64,000 bases of DNA, from contig JALIRH010000002.1 of the NCBI GenBank assembly GCA_023055505.1, positions 17,011,244 through 17,075,243 of the forward strand, given 5' to 3'. Every line of letters starts with the position of its first letter. The first letter of the stretch is position 1. The translations under genes were made by a program, and so were the position numbers. The notes beneath the pieces are model-generated. The model worked only from the letters and a program-made list of their open reading frames with translations. It was not told the DNA's origin and did no database searches. The stretch comes from Callipepla californica brunnescens. Taxonomy: Eukaryota; Chordata; Aves; Galliformes; Odontophoridae. Below are positions 26,579 through 40,128 of the stretch, one piece after another.

Positions 26579-29500
26579 TTTTTGCCCACAAGCCCATGGA
26601 TTTAATTAGAAACCTGGGAAAGGCTGTTTAAAAAAGGACAAACATCCCCCAGCTAAATCAATTCGATAATTTTTCCATTCTATTTTAAATCATTCATTTC
26701 TAAAATAGAATTTTCATATGTAATAGAATGGTCTTTTTTTCCTTCCTGTAGAAGAGAAGTGCATGCTACAACATGCATGTTGTTCTTATAAACATTTCTA
26801 TGGAGACCTGTGTTATGGGCAAGCTTACTAGTCTTTCAGAAGGTTTCATTCAGCCAGCATGATTATTTGTTAGTTCTGACCTTCATATGTGCTTTATCCC
26901 ATCTTTCAAAAATGCTGAGTCTAATATCTTGATGCTATGATTTAAACTTCATGTACACTTGCTTTAATATTTTATATTTAGTAACAATAAAAAAGTTAAG
27001 GAAGTTTCATGATGTTTGGAGTTGTTGCAACGGTCCATGAGATGGCACTTCCTAAATTCTGAAAGTTTTATGTTCATTTCATTTCTGGAGTTCTGCTGAA
27101 ATCTGAACTGACAGATTTAGAGTATTCACTCTGATAGATGCAGTTATCTTTGGGTAGTTTCTTTGTCAGCTTTTTCACATGCAGAACATTCTATTCACTT
27201 TGCCCTTTTTTCTTGAAAAAGTACACAGCATTGTGTCACTTTCTTCTGTGTTTAGAACAAAATTGTTTCATTACATCCCAAAGAATCAGATTTTAGTAAT
27301 ATTTTTTTCAAGGGCACTTAGTTATGATTCTTAAATAACATTTTTTCCATCAGGACAAAAAAGAAATAAGTTAGTTTGGATGTGTTCCAATAATGGTACC
27401 TACTGTAGCATTGGCAAGGCACTGCAACAAATGCTATGGGTGAACATGCTGTTGAAACATCAGGACAGCCACAAGGTCTTTACTGTTCTCCAGTCAATCA
27501 CACAGAATTGTTTGGTTTTATATAAGCAAAATTAGAGAGAGCTGAGTAAAAGCTCACACTGATCTGAGCAACCTATTTGTAAAGAAATATTGTATCTTGA
27601 AAAGACTGGAGTAATATTTTCAGTCACTCCAGTGGCCCACTAACATGGACAACATATATCCTTTGTGAGCCCTCGTGAGCTTTCTGCCAGTATGAAATAA
27701 GGATGCATTAGACTACTATTTTTTCCTACCAATGTCTCATTGAAACATTCAAAAAGAGTAATGTTTACTTTTTTTTTAATTCCAGATTGGAAGAAATGTT
27801 TGATTTTTAATACAGCATTAGTCTAAACTGAGAAATATCTGTCCGTTGAGCACAAAGAATGTCTTTTTGCTAGTAAGCTTTTTAAACCTACAGATTTGAT
27901 TTGATTTCACTCTAAGAATGTTTTATAATAAAGTGGTGGGACTAAATGCCTAATGAAGAACATCTTCCCCAGGGTGACTGTGCTGAGTCAAACCCACTAT
28001 TTAAGTGGTGCATTTGTTGCATATTTCAAAATTTCTAAGCTAGAACGCATGGCAATTAAATTTTGCCATCCAGAAATGAAGTATCTAGTCCACATTTTAT
28101 AGTTTTAGTCAGTATAGAGATGCAAATTCATGGTCATTTCATTCAGTCTGATGTAGAAGTAATGAGTGAGCGGTGCACTAGATTTCCATAGGATGCCTAA
28201 ATTTTGATTATGGAGAAATCCTGAATGCCCAGCTTGGACAGGAAGTATAACAGTTAGAAGGTTAGTTATATGACTGAATACCACTTTTCAGCCTTTGATG
28301 TCTTTGGCATATGAAATATTTGACCTGTGAGTGAAAGCCTTTTATACCCAATAGTCAAAACGTCCATCTTTTTTAACAATGAGTCTACTATTAGTCGAGA
28401 CATTGAAAAAAAAGTTAAGTTCTTTTCACGTATGTGATTCTATCATCTCATCTGCAGATACAAAGAGAAAGAAAAATCTCATATTCATATTTTCATCCTC
28501 GCAGTATCCATGTGCTGCAATATGTGGCACTGACACATCTTGTTATGTAATAGAACTAAACTAGGAACAAGTTTCTCACTGATTTTTTCAATGAAAGAAT
28601 ACTCCAAATAATGTGCAGCTTTGAAGCAGTTGGTTGTTCAAGTCATGACTCAGTGGTGGCAGAGCATCTGCAAAGTGTCAAATATATCTACAGAGGCTGA
28701 CTCATAGCCAGTTTTATGCAGAGATACATGCGTCACATTTTTGATTAATGGTGCTGCTGGTGAGAAAGACAGTATCCGGGAAAAACTGTGTGGAGGTCAC
28801 TGCAGTCATATTTGATCTGTCAGGCAAAGCCTAGCAATGTACACAGTTCTTAAACTGCTTTAGACTTCCTATCTGGAAATATCTTATCTAAGAGGCAAAT
28901 TGTGCTGAACTCTTCGATACAAAGGGAAGAATTTGAGTTTCAATCTAAAGTAAGGTTTTTTCAGTACTTAGTAAAATTAAAATTCTTCCAGTTCTTTAGA
29001 AGTGCCAAACACAGTATTTCCTAACAGAGTAGTGTGGAGTCAAGGATCATCAGTTTATCAGTTCAGCTTCCTCCACAAAGCAAACTCCTTGCAGGCATTC
29101 TTATATAAGGAGTAAGACTTTAGTTAACAAAGAAGACATTCCTCATGATATTTTCTATTTTGGAAAAGTACTTGTACAACGTCAAGTACATCTTCTAATA
29201 TTTTTCAACAGTTTTACTCAATTTCTGCTATCACCAGGATTTTTCTTCTGAATTTGTATATGATACTGAATATCTGTTTGGTATTTTCCATTCAGCATCT
29301 CTTAGCTAGGAAATAGAAAAAGCCTTTTCAATCTTCCTGTGCTCTGGAGAGATTGAGAGAAAAAGACATAGGCCGAGGCATCTTGGCAGTAGGATTGCAT
29401 GTGGATTTTCAGTCATTACAAAGGTGAGTCCATGGCCTAATGACAGAAAGATCCTGCTGTTTGAAATATGAGAGAACCATCTCCAGGCAGCTGCCTGCAG

Positions 29501-31517
29501 GCTCCTGTGCCTACTTGATGGCAGGTGCAAATCAGTGATAGATGGAAAGCTTCAAATAGGCTCCTCTGTCCTTTCCTTAATCAAGTTTAGGGATCTACAC
29601 ACTGAACAACATTACCTTGACAAATTTTTTTCTTAATTCAGTTAGTTAAAATATATCTAATTATCTCATGGAAAGATATATTCCTCAAAACAAACGTTGC
29701 AGCTGAAATTAAGGCTAACAAATCTCATTGGGTTCATTTGTTGAGAAATCTTGGCATGGAAATGAGGAAACAATGTATCAGAACATCATACAGATTTTGA
29801 TTGCTGGCATGTACTAGCTTGTGGAGCAAAACTATGTTAATCAAGTTTACTGCCAGTGTTCTCTTGTGATTGCACTAATTTTAATAGCAATTCATTGTTT
29901 CTCATTAGTGTGAACCAGATCCTAACATCTGAAGCATTAGATGGACTAATTGCTGACTACCTAGAAAAAAATTTTGTTTCAGTAATTATGGATAATTTCT
30001 GTAAAGCTAGAAGGTAATCAAAGCACAAGAAAAAGTAACATTGCTTGTAATATTTTCTCTGGGGATATACTTTTAACACTATATCACAGAATATACCACA
30101 TCGTTTGTGCTGGCTCATTGACTTATGGGTTTGTTTTGCTTCTCATGTGTGGTGAAGCAAGAAATCAGACAGTAAACGCTATCAGAATTGTCAACAACCT
30201 TAGATAGTGGCTAATGCTAACTGAACAGATAAGAATTTGTAAACATAATATGCACTCCCAAAATATGCTTGGGGAAACAGAGGGGAAGAGGCTGCAGGAA
30301 TAGAAATGGGATGACAATGCAATGTGACATGCTGTGTTTGTTGGGATATACAATCTAGTTTGTTTTCAAATGAGAAATGAATGAAATTGGTTTTTAAGAA
30401 ATATAATTTCAAGGTTATGTGAGAAAGCTTTCAGATTAACTCTCCAGGTGCTGAAAAGGTTTAAAACTGCAACATTATTTTGCTTCCTGTTTTGTTGTAC
30501 CGTCGAAAGGATAATTCTTAAACAATTCTTATGTCTTCTCTTGTTAAGGAGTGCATAAAGGAAATGGGAAAAATAACTACTGCAAGATATTTTAATGCTA
30601 TTCAGAACAGTATATTAGATTCATGCAAATGATTAAATGGAAGAAGTCTGCAATAGAGATAGTTATTCCCCTGTTACTTCCTCACCTTGTCTGTACAAGA
30701 TGCTCATTTTATGGAAGAACCAGAAGTTATTTTAAGTGCAGTCTGTTTCCCTACATTTTTAGAAGAGATATTTTTGATTCTTAGGATGAAAGATATCTTG
30801 CTTACATTTATAAGAAGAGAATTTTCGATTTACTATAATACACATTCAGGATACTAGCACAAGATGCATTCTACAGAATTTGCCTTGATAAAACTAACAA
30901 CACAGTTCATTATTTTGTAGAGGAAAAAAGACCTCAGAAAAGGGACAGGATTTTTGAAAAAGCAGAAGAATTCAAAGCTGACTATATGGAGGTGTGTGAT
31001 TAAACTGCTTTTTAAATTCTTCCCATTCCCAAGATGAAGATGTTGTTCTCATAGATCTCATGATTTGAAAAATCACATTCTTGAGTTAAGGCCAGAGTTC
31101 ACCAATGCTGAAATGTACTATAATAATGAGGTCCCTCATGCAATTAAATTTTATTAAGCTCAGACATGGTCAGGGGACTCAAATATTAAAAGGGAAAGGT
31201 CAGCGACATTCTCTTTTTTAGGAAGTCAACTATGTAGTAAATTGCCTTAAAATTGGAAGAATACTATTTGTTCAACATAACCTTCCATAATCTGTAGGAA
31301 TTTTTTTTTATTTCCAGTCAAGAGGCATTCTTCTGCATTCTCTGTTGGGCTGTGTAGTTGAACAGCCAAAGGAATGCACTGATAAGACCCATTTATGCAG
31401 TCTCATGCCCAGGCTGCAGTTAGGGCTATCAGGCAATGCCTACCAGAGGGTTTTGAAGCAGAGTAATATGCAGTGCTTCTTCTGTACCGTCTTCATATAT
31501 ATCCAATTACTTGGAGC
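26579..31517. other. 4.9-kb stretch without recognisable repeats or genes
   Basis: No CR1, LTR, mariner or microsatellite of note is visible, and no open frame exceeds about 75 codons. It is either unique neutral DNA, decayed repeats beyond eye recognition, or conserved non-coding sequence; sequence alone cannot separate these. Confidence 0.5.
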
Positions 31518-32550
31518 ATGAGGCATCTGTCACCACTCTGGGAAGCCTCTTCCAGTGTTAGACCACACTCATAGTAAAGAATGTTTTCGTAATGCTCCTT
31601 TGAATCTTCCCTAGCAACTTTGTACCATTCCCATATCTCCTGCCATTGCTTCCCAGGGAGCAGAATGCAGCATTTCTTTCTGCTTCCGCTCCTCGGGGAA
31701 ATGCATCCTTTTCTCCATGCTGCACAGCCCCAGTGCCCACAGCCTACCCTTACAGGACACGTCTTCCAGCACTGTTTTCAACATTTTTGCCTCCTCTGGA
31801 CACTTTCAATGACCGACCTTAACAGCCTTTTATTTTATTATTTTATTTTACTTTATTTTACTTTATTTTACTTTATTTTATTTTATTTTATTTTATTTTA
31901 TTTTATTTTATTTTATTTTATTTTATTTTATTTTATTTTATCTTATCTTATCTTATCTTATTTTATTTTTTATTGTATTGCCCATAACTGTACAAAATCT
32001 TCAAGGAGAGGCCACACCAGCATTAAATATATACTTGGAGAACTGCCACCTTTGGCTGGCTGGCTATGCTCTGTTTAATGCAATGGTCAATGCGGTTTTC
32101 CCTCCTGGCTGCCAAAGCACTCTGCTGTGATACGTTGTGTCTGCTGCTGATTAGTGCCCCCAAATCCCTTTCTGCAGAGATGCTCTCCAGCCACTCATTT
32201 CCCAGTCTATACTTGTGTCCAGAACTGCTACATCCCAGGTGAAACACCTAGCATTTACCTTTGTTGAACTTCATACCATTGATGACTCTGCAGTGCTTCA
32301 AACTGTTTAGATCTCTGCAAGGCCTCTCATCCCTCCAGCAAGTCAACAGCACCTCCCACTTTAATATCATCAGCAAACTGAGGATGCTTTCCACTCCTGC
32401 ATCCAGGGGATTGACAAAAATCTTAAACAGGACTAGTCCAGAATTTGAGCCCTCAGGCTTGTCCATCAGCCAGATGTAGCCCCATTCTCTACAACTCCTT
32501 TGGATCTACCACTGAGCCAGTTCTTCCCTCAGTACAGAGTGAAACATCTA
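31518..32550 (-). mobile_element. CR1 LINE spanning reverse transcriptase to ORF2 C-terminus, interrupted by a TTTTA array
   Basis: About 890 bp of antisense CR1 excluding the internal simple repeat. Reading the minus strand from 32,550 down: a block related to GSVLGPVLFNIF; then the FADD catalytic motif of the reverse transcriptase (bases 32366-32377, intact in its own frame); then NGMKFNKGKC, HKYRLGNEWLES, ERDLGALISSRHN and QQSALAARRENRI. Homology resumes beyond the TTTTA array with the C-terminal region, ending near 31,518 without the octamer tail. Frameshifts are frequent. It extends furthest into the reverse transcriptase domain of all CR1 copies here. Confidence 0.92.
31828..31970. repeat. 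(TTTTA)n pentanucleotide array inside CR1
   Basis: About 143 bp of period-5 repeat with ordered variants: imperfect TTTTA/TTA at the left, three ACTTTATTTT units, a long pure TTTTA core, four TCTTA units, then TTTTA again. It sits inside the CR1 at 31518-32550, replacing the segment equivalent to ATGTCCTTCTTGTGCTG of other CR1 copies. The long plus-strand frame across it (31620-32078) is mostly a Phe/Tyr/Ile/Leu translation of the array and is not a gene. Confidence 0.95.
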
Positions 32551-35367
32551 ATAGTTAGGCAGTGTTCAGAAGGATCATGCATGAGGTGTTTACACAGTTA
32601 AATATAATGTGAAGAATCACAGGGAAAATTCCTGCAAAGTAGAGGGTACCCTGTCAGTACTTTCTCTAGTTAGACTCACAATGTGTTGGCTATATATATT
32701 GTCACACATGGCTTGCCCTTGCATGACTACTTAGTCAGGGTTTGGACCAAGATAAATCACTCTAGATTTTACACGTCCAACTTTCTCTTGTCAGAACAAA
32801 CTTGGGTCCTTTTTTTTTCAACATCCTTCATTGTCCTGTCTCATATTTCTTTCTCTCTTCTCTTTCTCCGTGTCTCTTCTGACATTTTTCTAAGCAAGGA
32901 AGAATGAGGTATTGATTGGACTCTTAGCTATATGATTGTTACTCTCTGTGAAATCTCTAATGCCATAGTTTTTGAGATTATTAATTTTCTAGATTATAAT
33001 ATAAATATACATTTTCATGATCAGACAAATCAATTTGAATTAAAATTATGGTACAAAAAATGTAATAAATAGAAGTGCACTTTTATATTTTTTCAAGGAA
33101 ATAAGTTGATACAAACAGATCAAATTCTAAAAATGGTCTGCACAGAAGATGCTAGAAGGTCAGCTCTGCTATTACATAGTTAAAGCGCTGAGACTAAGTT
33201 AATCTGATGATCAAGTTAACATGCAAATAATGAAATTTAATAAGCAAGCAGAAAATGATAATAAATAGCAATGGTATTATCTGGATCAGAGACCAGTCTG
33301 GAAAGAAAGTATTGAGAGAAAGATGGGAATTTTTCAAAGGCAAAGACAAAGACAAACTGACTTACAAACCTAATCACCACCTGAAGTAACAAACTTAAGC
33401 CTAAAGAGGATACATCTATTGACAAGGATGAGAATGAAGCTTGATTAAGCCCAGCTCTTACTGCTCTGAAATACCTTCTAGAGAACTTGATTTTTCTTCA
33501 GGTACTACTGCTGTTACAGTGTAATAGCCTAATAAGGAAAAATTCATTTCATTTTCACCAGTCTGTGATTAATCAGTTTACTATCTCTACAACATTTTAC
33601 CTAGTTTTACCTGCTGAGAGCACTGGAAAATATTATAAAAAATAAAACACTGTAATGGTCACCTAGAGTACCCAACACAGAGTGAAACAGTGTTATAGGT
33701 CAGTCTTGGTACCCTCTTATGCAACAGCAATAAACTGACTGTTAAGCTGAAAGAAATTAATCATGTTTTATTTGCTTCCAATATTTAAGAACATTGCCTT
33801 GTTTATTGATGAAAATTATAAGGGAAGAAATGTGGAAAGATTACACTATATTTTAAAATCAAAGCAAAAGGAAAGCTCTAAATATCCATTCTGAATAACT
33901 GGTTACTAATTGAGTTGTCTGCTTGTACAGGCAATAGTAGATTCATTATGCTGATAGCTTTGGGTTCCTGGCTGAACTCAAACTAAACGGGACCTGGTAT
34001 TTTTTTTTTTTAATTTATATTTATAATGCATGAAGACATCAGATGTTTGCCTCCAGTTTTCTAGGTTTCCCTTATAGTTATCAGTTTTTCTATTCTGGTA
34101 GAATCAGTGACAAACATCTGAGAATTTCAGACTTTTTGACGGTATTATGAAAAAAGCAGCAACTGCATTTTTATTTTCCAAGTAAAGTTAAAAGGCTTTT
34201 ATCATTATTCTCAGTGGGAGTAAACTGTAAGTGGCAGCTGCAAGTTGGGGGTCCCTAGCTGAAGGCTGACAGAAGACTAGAATAAATCTTTATATTACCA
34301 GTCTCTGTTAAATGTTTTGTTTTTTTCTTAGTCTGTTTCCTATGTCCTATGAAGCACAGGACTTTATTTACCATGGATATCAAGGCTGTAGTTATTTAAT
34401 AACAAATGACAGCTTGTGAGAAGAAAATAGAAAGATGGGCTAATTCTAGCAAAGATAAAAGATAGAGAACTGTAGTACAGAATCACTGAATACTTTTAGG
34501 AAGACTGTGCTCAGACAGTCATGGTAGTGAAATATGGCAAGGGAAGAGAGAGCAAAGTGACTTGAAACACTGAAGATAAAAATGACAGTTCTTTCAGTTG
34601 ATATCTCTATATACATGATGACAAAGCCCAGATAACTAACTACACCCACTGGTTCAGATCAGGTGTCTAACTCACATCAGCCAGTTGAGGTGATGTCCTC
34701 AAGATGAGGCACTATCCTAGAGTTTCTTTCTAGAAGGCAACGATAAGCAGACATAATATTAATAGGATATCTGACATTCTGGTCCCCAGAATGATAAAGA
34801 CCTTATTAGAGAAGATAGAAAGGAAAGCATATTGCTGAAATGAGAGATTTGCTCTACTCACACGTAGATAAGTGCTTTATTCAGTCAGTCTTCTATAAAG
34901 ATAAAAATGATAGAAGTGGATGAAACTACCAGAAGAAGGGAATCCATGATTACCATTCACTTCAATACATGAAAACACTGTATGCAACTTTTCAGTAAAA
35001 GAACAGGTTTGGTTCATGAAGTTCTGATGCATGTTATTATTCATAGATATCATCTTATCATCTCAAGAATTATTCTAAACAGTGATACACACTGATATTT
35101 CCTCTTAAGGGTGCCAAGATGATTTTGATACTTTGGTCAGTGTTCTTTTTCAATAGGCAAAATAATGAAAACACTTTGTGTATATTCTTTAACAATTTTT
35201 AGAGGTTTAAAAAATGTAAACAAAAAAGAAATGAAAAGTACTTTGAATTCAGAAATGTTCTCCTGATTTTCACACCGGCTTTAAGAATGGCACATGTATA
35301 TCCATCTCTTTTTCTGTCAACATCCTGTATAACATTACACAGATTTATTTCTGTGGTCTGCGCTTCC
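32551..35367. other. Unique AT-rich sequence, no gene seen
   Basis: No dispersed repeat or RNA gene recognised. A CR1-like CAGAATCACTGAAT string near 34,480 is too short to call. Open frames stay below about 75 codons. Confidence 0.55.
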
Positions 35368-35433
35368 CTCATATAAACAATGTTGATATCCCATCACAAC
35401 CTCATATAAACAATGTTGATATCCCATCACAAC
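35368..35433. repeat. Perfect 33-bp tandem duplication
   Basis: The 33-bp unit starting CTCATATAAACAATG and ending CCATCACAAC occurs twice back to back (35368-35400 and 35401-35433) with no mismatch. Identity of both copies suggests a recent duplication. Confidence 0.97.
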
Positions 35434-35551
35434 CTTCTATTTACTGACCTAAATAGTCCAAGTTCTGTTAGACTTTTCTCATACAAAACACTTTTCACCC
35501 CTCTGATCAGGTTTCAGGGCTTTATGTTTCAACAAAAGAAAAAACATTACC

Positions 35552-36055
35552 GAATCATAGAATGATGTGGGTTGGAAAAGACCTTGAAGATCATCTAGTT
35601 CCAACCCCCTGCTATAGGCAGGGACACCTCTCTCTAGACCAGGTTGATCAAAACCCCATCCAGCCTGGCCTTGAGTGCTTCCAGGGTGAGGGCATCCACA
35701 ACCCCTCTGGGAAACTTGTTCCAGTGTCTCACCGCTCTCACTGTAAAGAATTTCTTCCTAATATCTAGTTTAAATCTACCCTCTTCCAGTTTAAAGCCAT
35801 TTCCCCTCATTTTGTTACTGCATGCCCTTACAAAAAATCCCTCCCCAGTTTTCCTGTAGACATTGTACAGGAATGCTGCTAGATGGTCCCCCTGGGGCCT
35901 TCTCCAGGCTGAAGAGCCCCAACTCTTTCTTACTGTCCTTGAAGGGAAGTGCTCCAGCCCTCTGATCATCTTTGTGGCACTCCTCTGTACCCACTCCAAG
36001 AGCTCCATGTCCTTCTTGTGCTGAGGGCCCCAGAACTGGATCCAGTATACCAGTT
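35552..36055 (-). mobile_element. CR1 LINE, 5'-truncated, relatively intact ORF2 C-terminus
   Basis: About 500 bp of antisense CR1. The left edge carries the reversed tail GAATCATAGAATGATG, followed by GGTTGGAAAAGACC. The minus strand keeps a 124-codon open frame (35634-36008). It starts with MELLEWVQRSATKMIRGLEH and ends in a block containing RHWNKFP and RLDGVL, which is the C-terminal end of CR1 ORF2. Its middle is out of frame: the block related to KELGLFSLEK lies in another frame, implying compensating indels. Truncation falls near 36,055. Confidence 0.95.
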
Positions 36056-39000
36056 ACACTAATTCCCCCAAACACAGACTTAGGTGGAAAGAGCCTAATG
36101 ATATTGACTCCATCCTAATGAAATAATAACATAGATTCTCTTCAGCATTTTAGTTTTATAAGATACTTGAATTTACAGTGTCTCAGCTATTTTGTGGACA
36201 GTTATAAATAATAGTGTTCCTGAGATGTAATTCAACTTGACAACTTTAATGAAAAGGGAGATGATGGTTTGTATGCCTTGTTGTTAAGCATCTTTCATAT
36301 AATTAACACAAAATAATCATTTATGAGCACTGCTTTTATGGATCAGTTACAGTGATATAATTAATATTAATGAAATATATTTTGTAAGATACTTTGTCTC
36401 AAATTGGCTAATCAAGATGGTATTGGAGCCTGACTTAAATGGACACTTCTCCATCTGTAAAAACATCTACCAAATTTTGACTGCCATCTCAACATCAGCT
36501 TGAAAAATTCAGTTGAAGGTAAGTCTTGAACAGAAATTTGAAATTAAGGAAACATGAATTAGTCCAGAAGCTGGAAGAAACCGTTTCAGTGATGGAATCA
36601 GACGCAGAAATAACCTCAGATTAGAATATGCTAGGCAAAAGCCTCACTTCTTCATGTGTTGGAGCTTGTCACCTTAATGCTAAGAAGCTCATATAAAATT
36701 CTCATATAAAAGACATTAGCTCAACCCCAGATCTAAAGTCATCTTTCATCTACCTGTATGCAAGACTAACTGCTGTCAGCCACAGGCTCTGGACTGGGAA
36801 GGAACAATGTGACAGAAGCCTCAGAAGGCTGAAGGTGTGAGTGGTGCCTGTCAACTCATGGCTACCCCAATACATGACATCTTCTTGTACGAACTGTCTC
36901 TTCCTTGATTGCTGTGAGCACAGTGCCAACTCGGCACGCTAAAGCTCACTCTAAAATCACTTCCTTGAATGCTAGATGCAGAGGTACATAATTTGAGTCA
37001 TTTATTGGGATTGACTCCAATCCCCTATTTGGTGCAAATCCAAATAAACTTGGGTACACAGTGTGATGCAACATTTCACCATGGAGTTTTTTGGAAAGCA
37101 ACCTGTATATTATTGACAAGTTTCCCTTCTTCCGTGTAGGCAGTGCAGGGAAAGCCTCTGCACTCTATGCTTTCTCTCCTGCAGACATAAGTGTGCTGTC
37201 TGCTGCAATGAGCTTTGCAAACTCACAAGAGTGCTGAATCTCAATTATTTGATGGAGCTGGAAGCCTTGCAGATTGCTTTCCTAATTCTTCTCATAGCAT
37301 CAGTATTACACCAGTTTTACCACTTCCACAATTCTTTTGTGTGTAGAGCTAGGACTGCAATATGTTGTAGAAAAAAAAGAGGAAATATCAGAAAGGAGTA
37401 GAATGCTTTCTTTTCCCCCTGTCAATACTATGTAAATAGCTACTCCAGACTCAAGTAGCAAAATTAATCCTAGTGTATAGATTTTACTAATTCCTCTCTT
37501 CCTCGATACAATGCCATTCAAGAATGGATTAAAAGGAATGTCCAAGCAAATATGTAGAATCTGTCTCACAGCTGAGAAATCTTTCTAAGGCCTTCAATTT
37601 TCTCCAAATTTTATGGCTTATTATTTACTGCTTATTATTTATTATCTTGTGATGCGGATAGTACAAAGCACGTTAGCATGTTTTCCTGTAAAATAGGTGA
37701 TAAACATGAAATATGATTTTTATAAGAGCAATTCACACTTTTTGTTATTTATAAGTTGGTTTTAGAAAATAAATGATCTTCAAATCTGGTTTTATTCTAT
37801 CTTTCAAATAACTCACTATATAAACTCATTTACTCAGTCAGTTAAATATGCATGAATCTCACTTTCCCTCAGGGCACGGGATGCGATACTCATAAATAAC
37901 TTCTCTTGGTGGGAACCATTTCTCAAGTAACCATTCTGTGAACAAAATCTTGATCTGAGTGATGATTACAAAAAGGTACAATTCCATGCATGTGGTGAGG
38001 TAACAGATGATGAGAAATAAAATATCAAATCAAAAATCAAGTGCGAATAGATACTGTAGTTCTTCTCAAATTACAAAGTTACTGAGACTTGATAACTTAA
38101 ATAAAATGTCTCCTAACAACTAGGGAATCCTAACTATGCAACTTCTTAAAAGAGTAAACATTTCAAAGATCTAATCAACTTTCCACCTTCACATTTTCCC
38201 CTGGGTTTCCCTAGACCTTCTTGTTCACTGATTAGCTTCTAATTATGAGTTCCTCACAGGGGCACAAACCCTTCTCTGAATCAGTGACTGAATTAAATTC
38301 TAATTTTGAGCAAATTAAACTCTAGGTATATTTTAGAAAGAGACTTTTTCCACTGTCTATGTTGAAATCCCATTTTTTTTCTGTCTTGATATGCTATCTT
38401 TCAGCTCTTTTTGAGGTCATAACAATTTCTTACTACAAAGGAAAGCCAGCAAGGTCTCTGGCTAATGCAATGCTTTATTTATAGTGATTCTTAGTGAAAT
38501 GACATTTCTACCACTTGTCTTGCTATTCCCTTGCATTTTTTAAGATGATAGCATGCCCAAATTTTGTTTTTGTGCTCACTTCTATTTTTCCAAGGCAGCA
38601 AGAAGTTGGTACATTCAGGATTTTATGATTTGCATGAAACTTATTGTCTATATGCTATCACAGTCTTCTAGATATACTGCTGGGGGCATGCAAAAAGACA
38701 ATAGAGTCTTAGCAGTCTCTTCCATTAGTTTTCTATTATACTAGAGAGCTGTAAACCAAGGCAGAACTGATTCTGAAGAGTCACTTAATGTTGCTACAGT
38801 TGTTCAACTTTCATTTCTATAAATTACAAAAACAGTATAGAAAAAAAGGCCAAAACTGAATTGAGATTCACAAGGTTCTTAAATATTCTTGTTTGTTGAT
38901 TTCATTGCTTAGCTTTAAAAAGTACGTTTTCCTCAACGGCATCCCTGATAGTTCATTTGTGCATTTGTTTGGACTGTGTTGAATGATTTGGAGAATATCC

Positions 39001-39956
39001 TAGAGTTAAGGTTGCAAGAGCAAAGAGATCAGCATGAACAAGGAGGTGCTACAAAAGAGGGAAAATGAATGCTCACCAACCTCCAAAGACCTAGGTTCAC
39101 AGAGAAGAAGCTCCAAAAAGGAGGGATCTCCAACAAGAGATCCTTCCTTAGTGGCAGTCAGCCTTTAAATGAGGTCACACAGGTGAATCGCCTTCACCTG
39201 TGCTCTCAGGGCTGACTGGGTCTTTCTTTCAGGTGCTCACTCAGTGGTTCAGGCTGTGACTCAGCAGTTCCCATACATCTGGGTAAAGTACATCCCAATT
39301 TTAGAATTTTAAGATATACTTTCTGTGGGTGTCTTAAATACACTGGTCTAGCTTCTGCTAAATGTTGACACTTTTGTAAATAAACCAAACCAAAACACAA
39401 TAAATCTTAATATGATAAAACAATTTGATAAAAAATCATTGATTTAGCTGTAATGATATGACAGCTGAATGATATGACTGATATGACAGCCTGTAATTCT
39501 GAGTAGTATATTTTTGGTTGTATTGAAAACTGTTTTACTGGAGAATATCTTTAATATATTTGCAAAAAAGAGTCTTGTTAAAACAGCCTAGCAGATAGAA
39601 GGGCCAATACTTTTGTGATACTATAACTGTTCCTCTGCATAGTCTAAAAGAGAGACCGGTAAACAGAGTACTTAAGACAGCAATTTTAACTTGAGAGCAG
39701 CACAAATTCATATTTTGGCAAAGCTACAGCAGAAGACTCTTCACTTCTTGCTGTGGATTTTTCTCCATTGTCATTTCTGTGATCTCTTGAGTAGTTAGGG
39801 GGAAATTTATCTGAGTATAGCATTATTCAGAGTGTAGTTCAAAGAATAAATCCATTATGGACAATAACTGTGCAGGAAGCAAGACTGAAGACAGAGAGCT
39901 CTGCTATTGTTTATCATATGCATAGAATAAAAGGATGAAAAATGGAGAAAGACACC
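36056..39956. other. Unique sequence, possible unrecognised repeats
   Basis: No confident gene. Two less AT-rich segments, about 36,720-37,060 and 39,040-39,260, look different in texture from their surroundings. They could be decayed LTR-type repeats, but I cannot name a family for either. The first ends with an AATAAA hexamer (about 37,042). Confidence 0.45.
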
Positions 39957-40128
39957 TGTGGTTTAACCCAGCAGCAGCTCAGTATCTCCTCCCTGTGGGA
40001 TGAAGGAGAGATTCAGAAAAAAATAACAGCAATAAAAACTCAAAATTCATGAGTTGAAATAAAAACTATAAAAACTATACTAGGACAGAAAAAACAAGAA
40101 AAGAATAGTAAATATAGTAATAAAGAAG

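Noticed and set aside
31620..32078. 152-codon plus-strand open frame, the longest in the window
   Set aside because: Most of its length is the Phe/Tyr/Ile/Leu translation of the TTTTA array, flanked by antisense CR1. It is not a protein-coding gene.
34475..34510. CAGAATCACTGAAT string as another CR1 tail
   Set aside because: Only about 14 bases resemble CR1, and the following sequence does not continue into the UTR motif.
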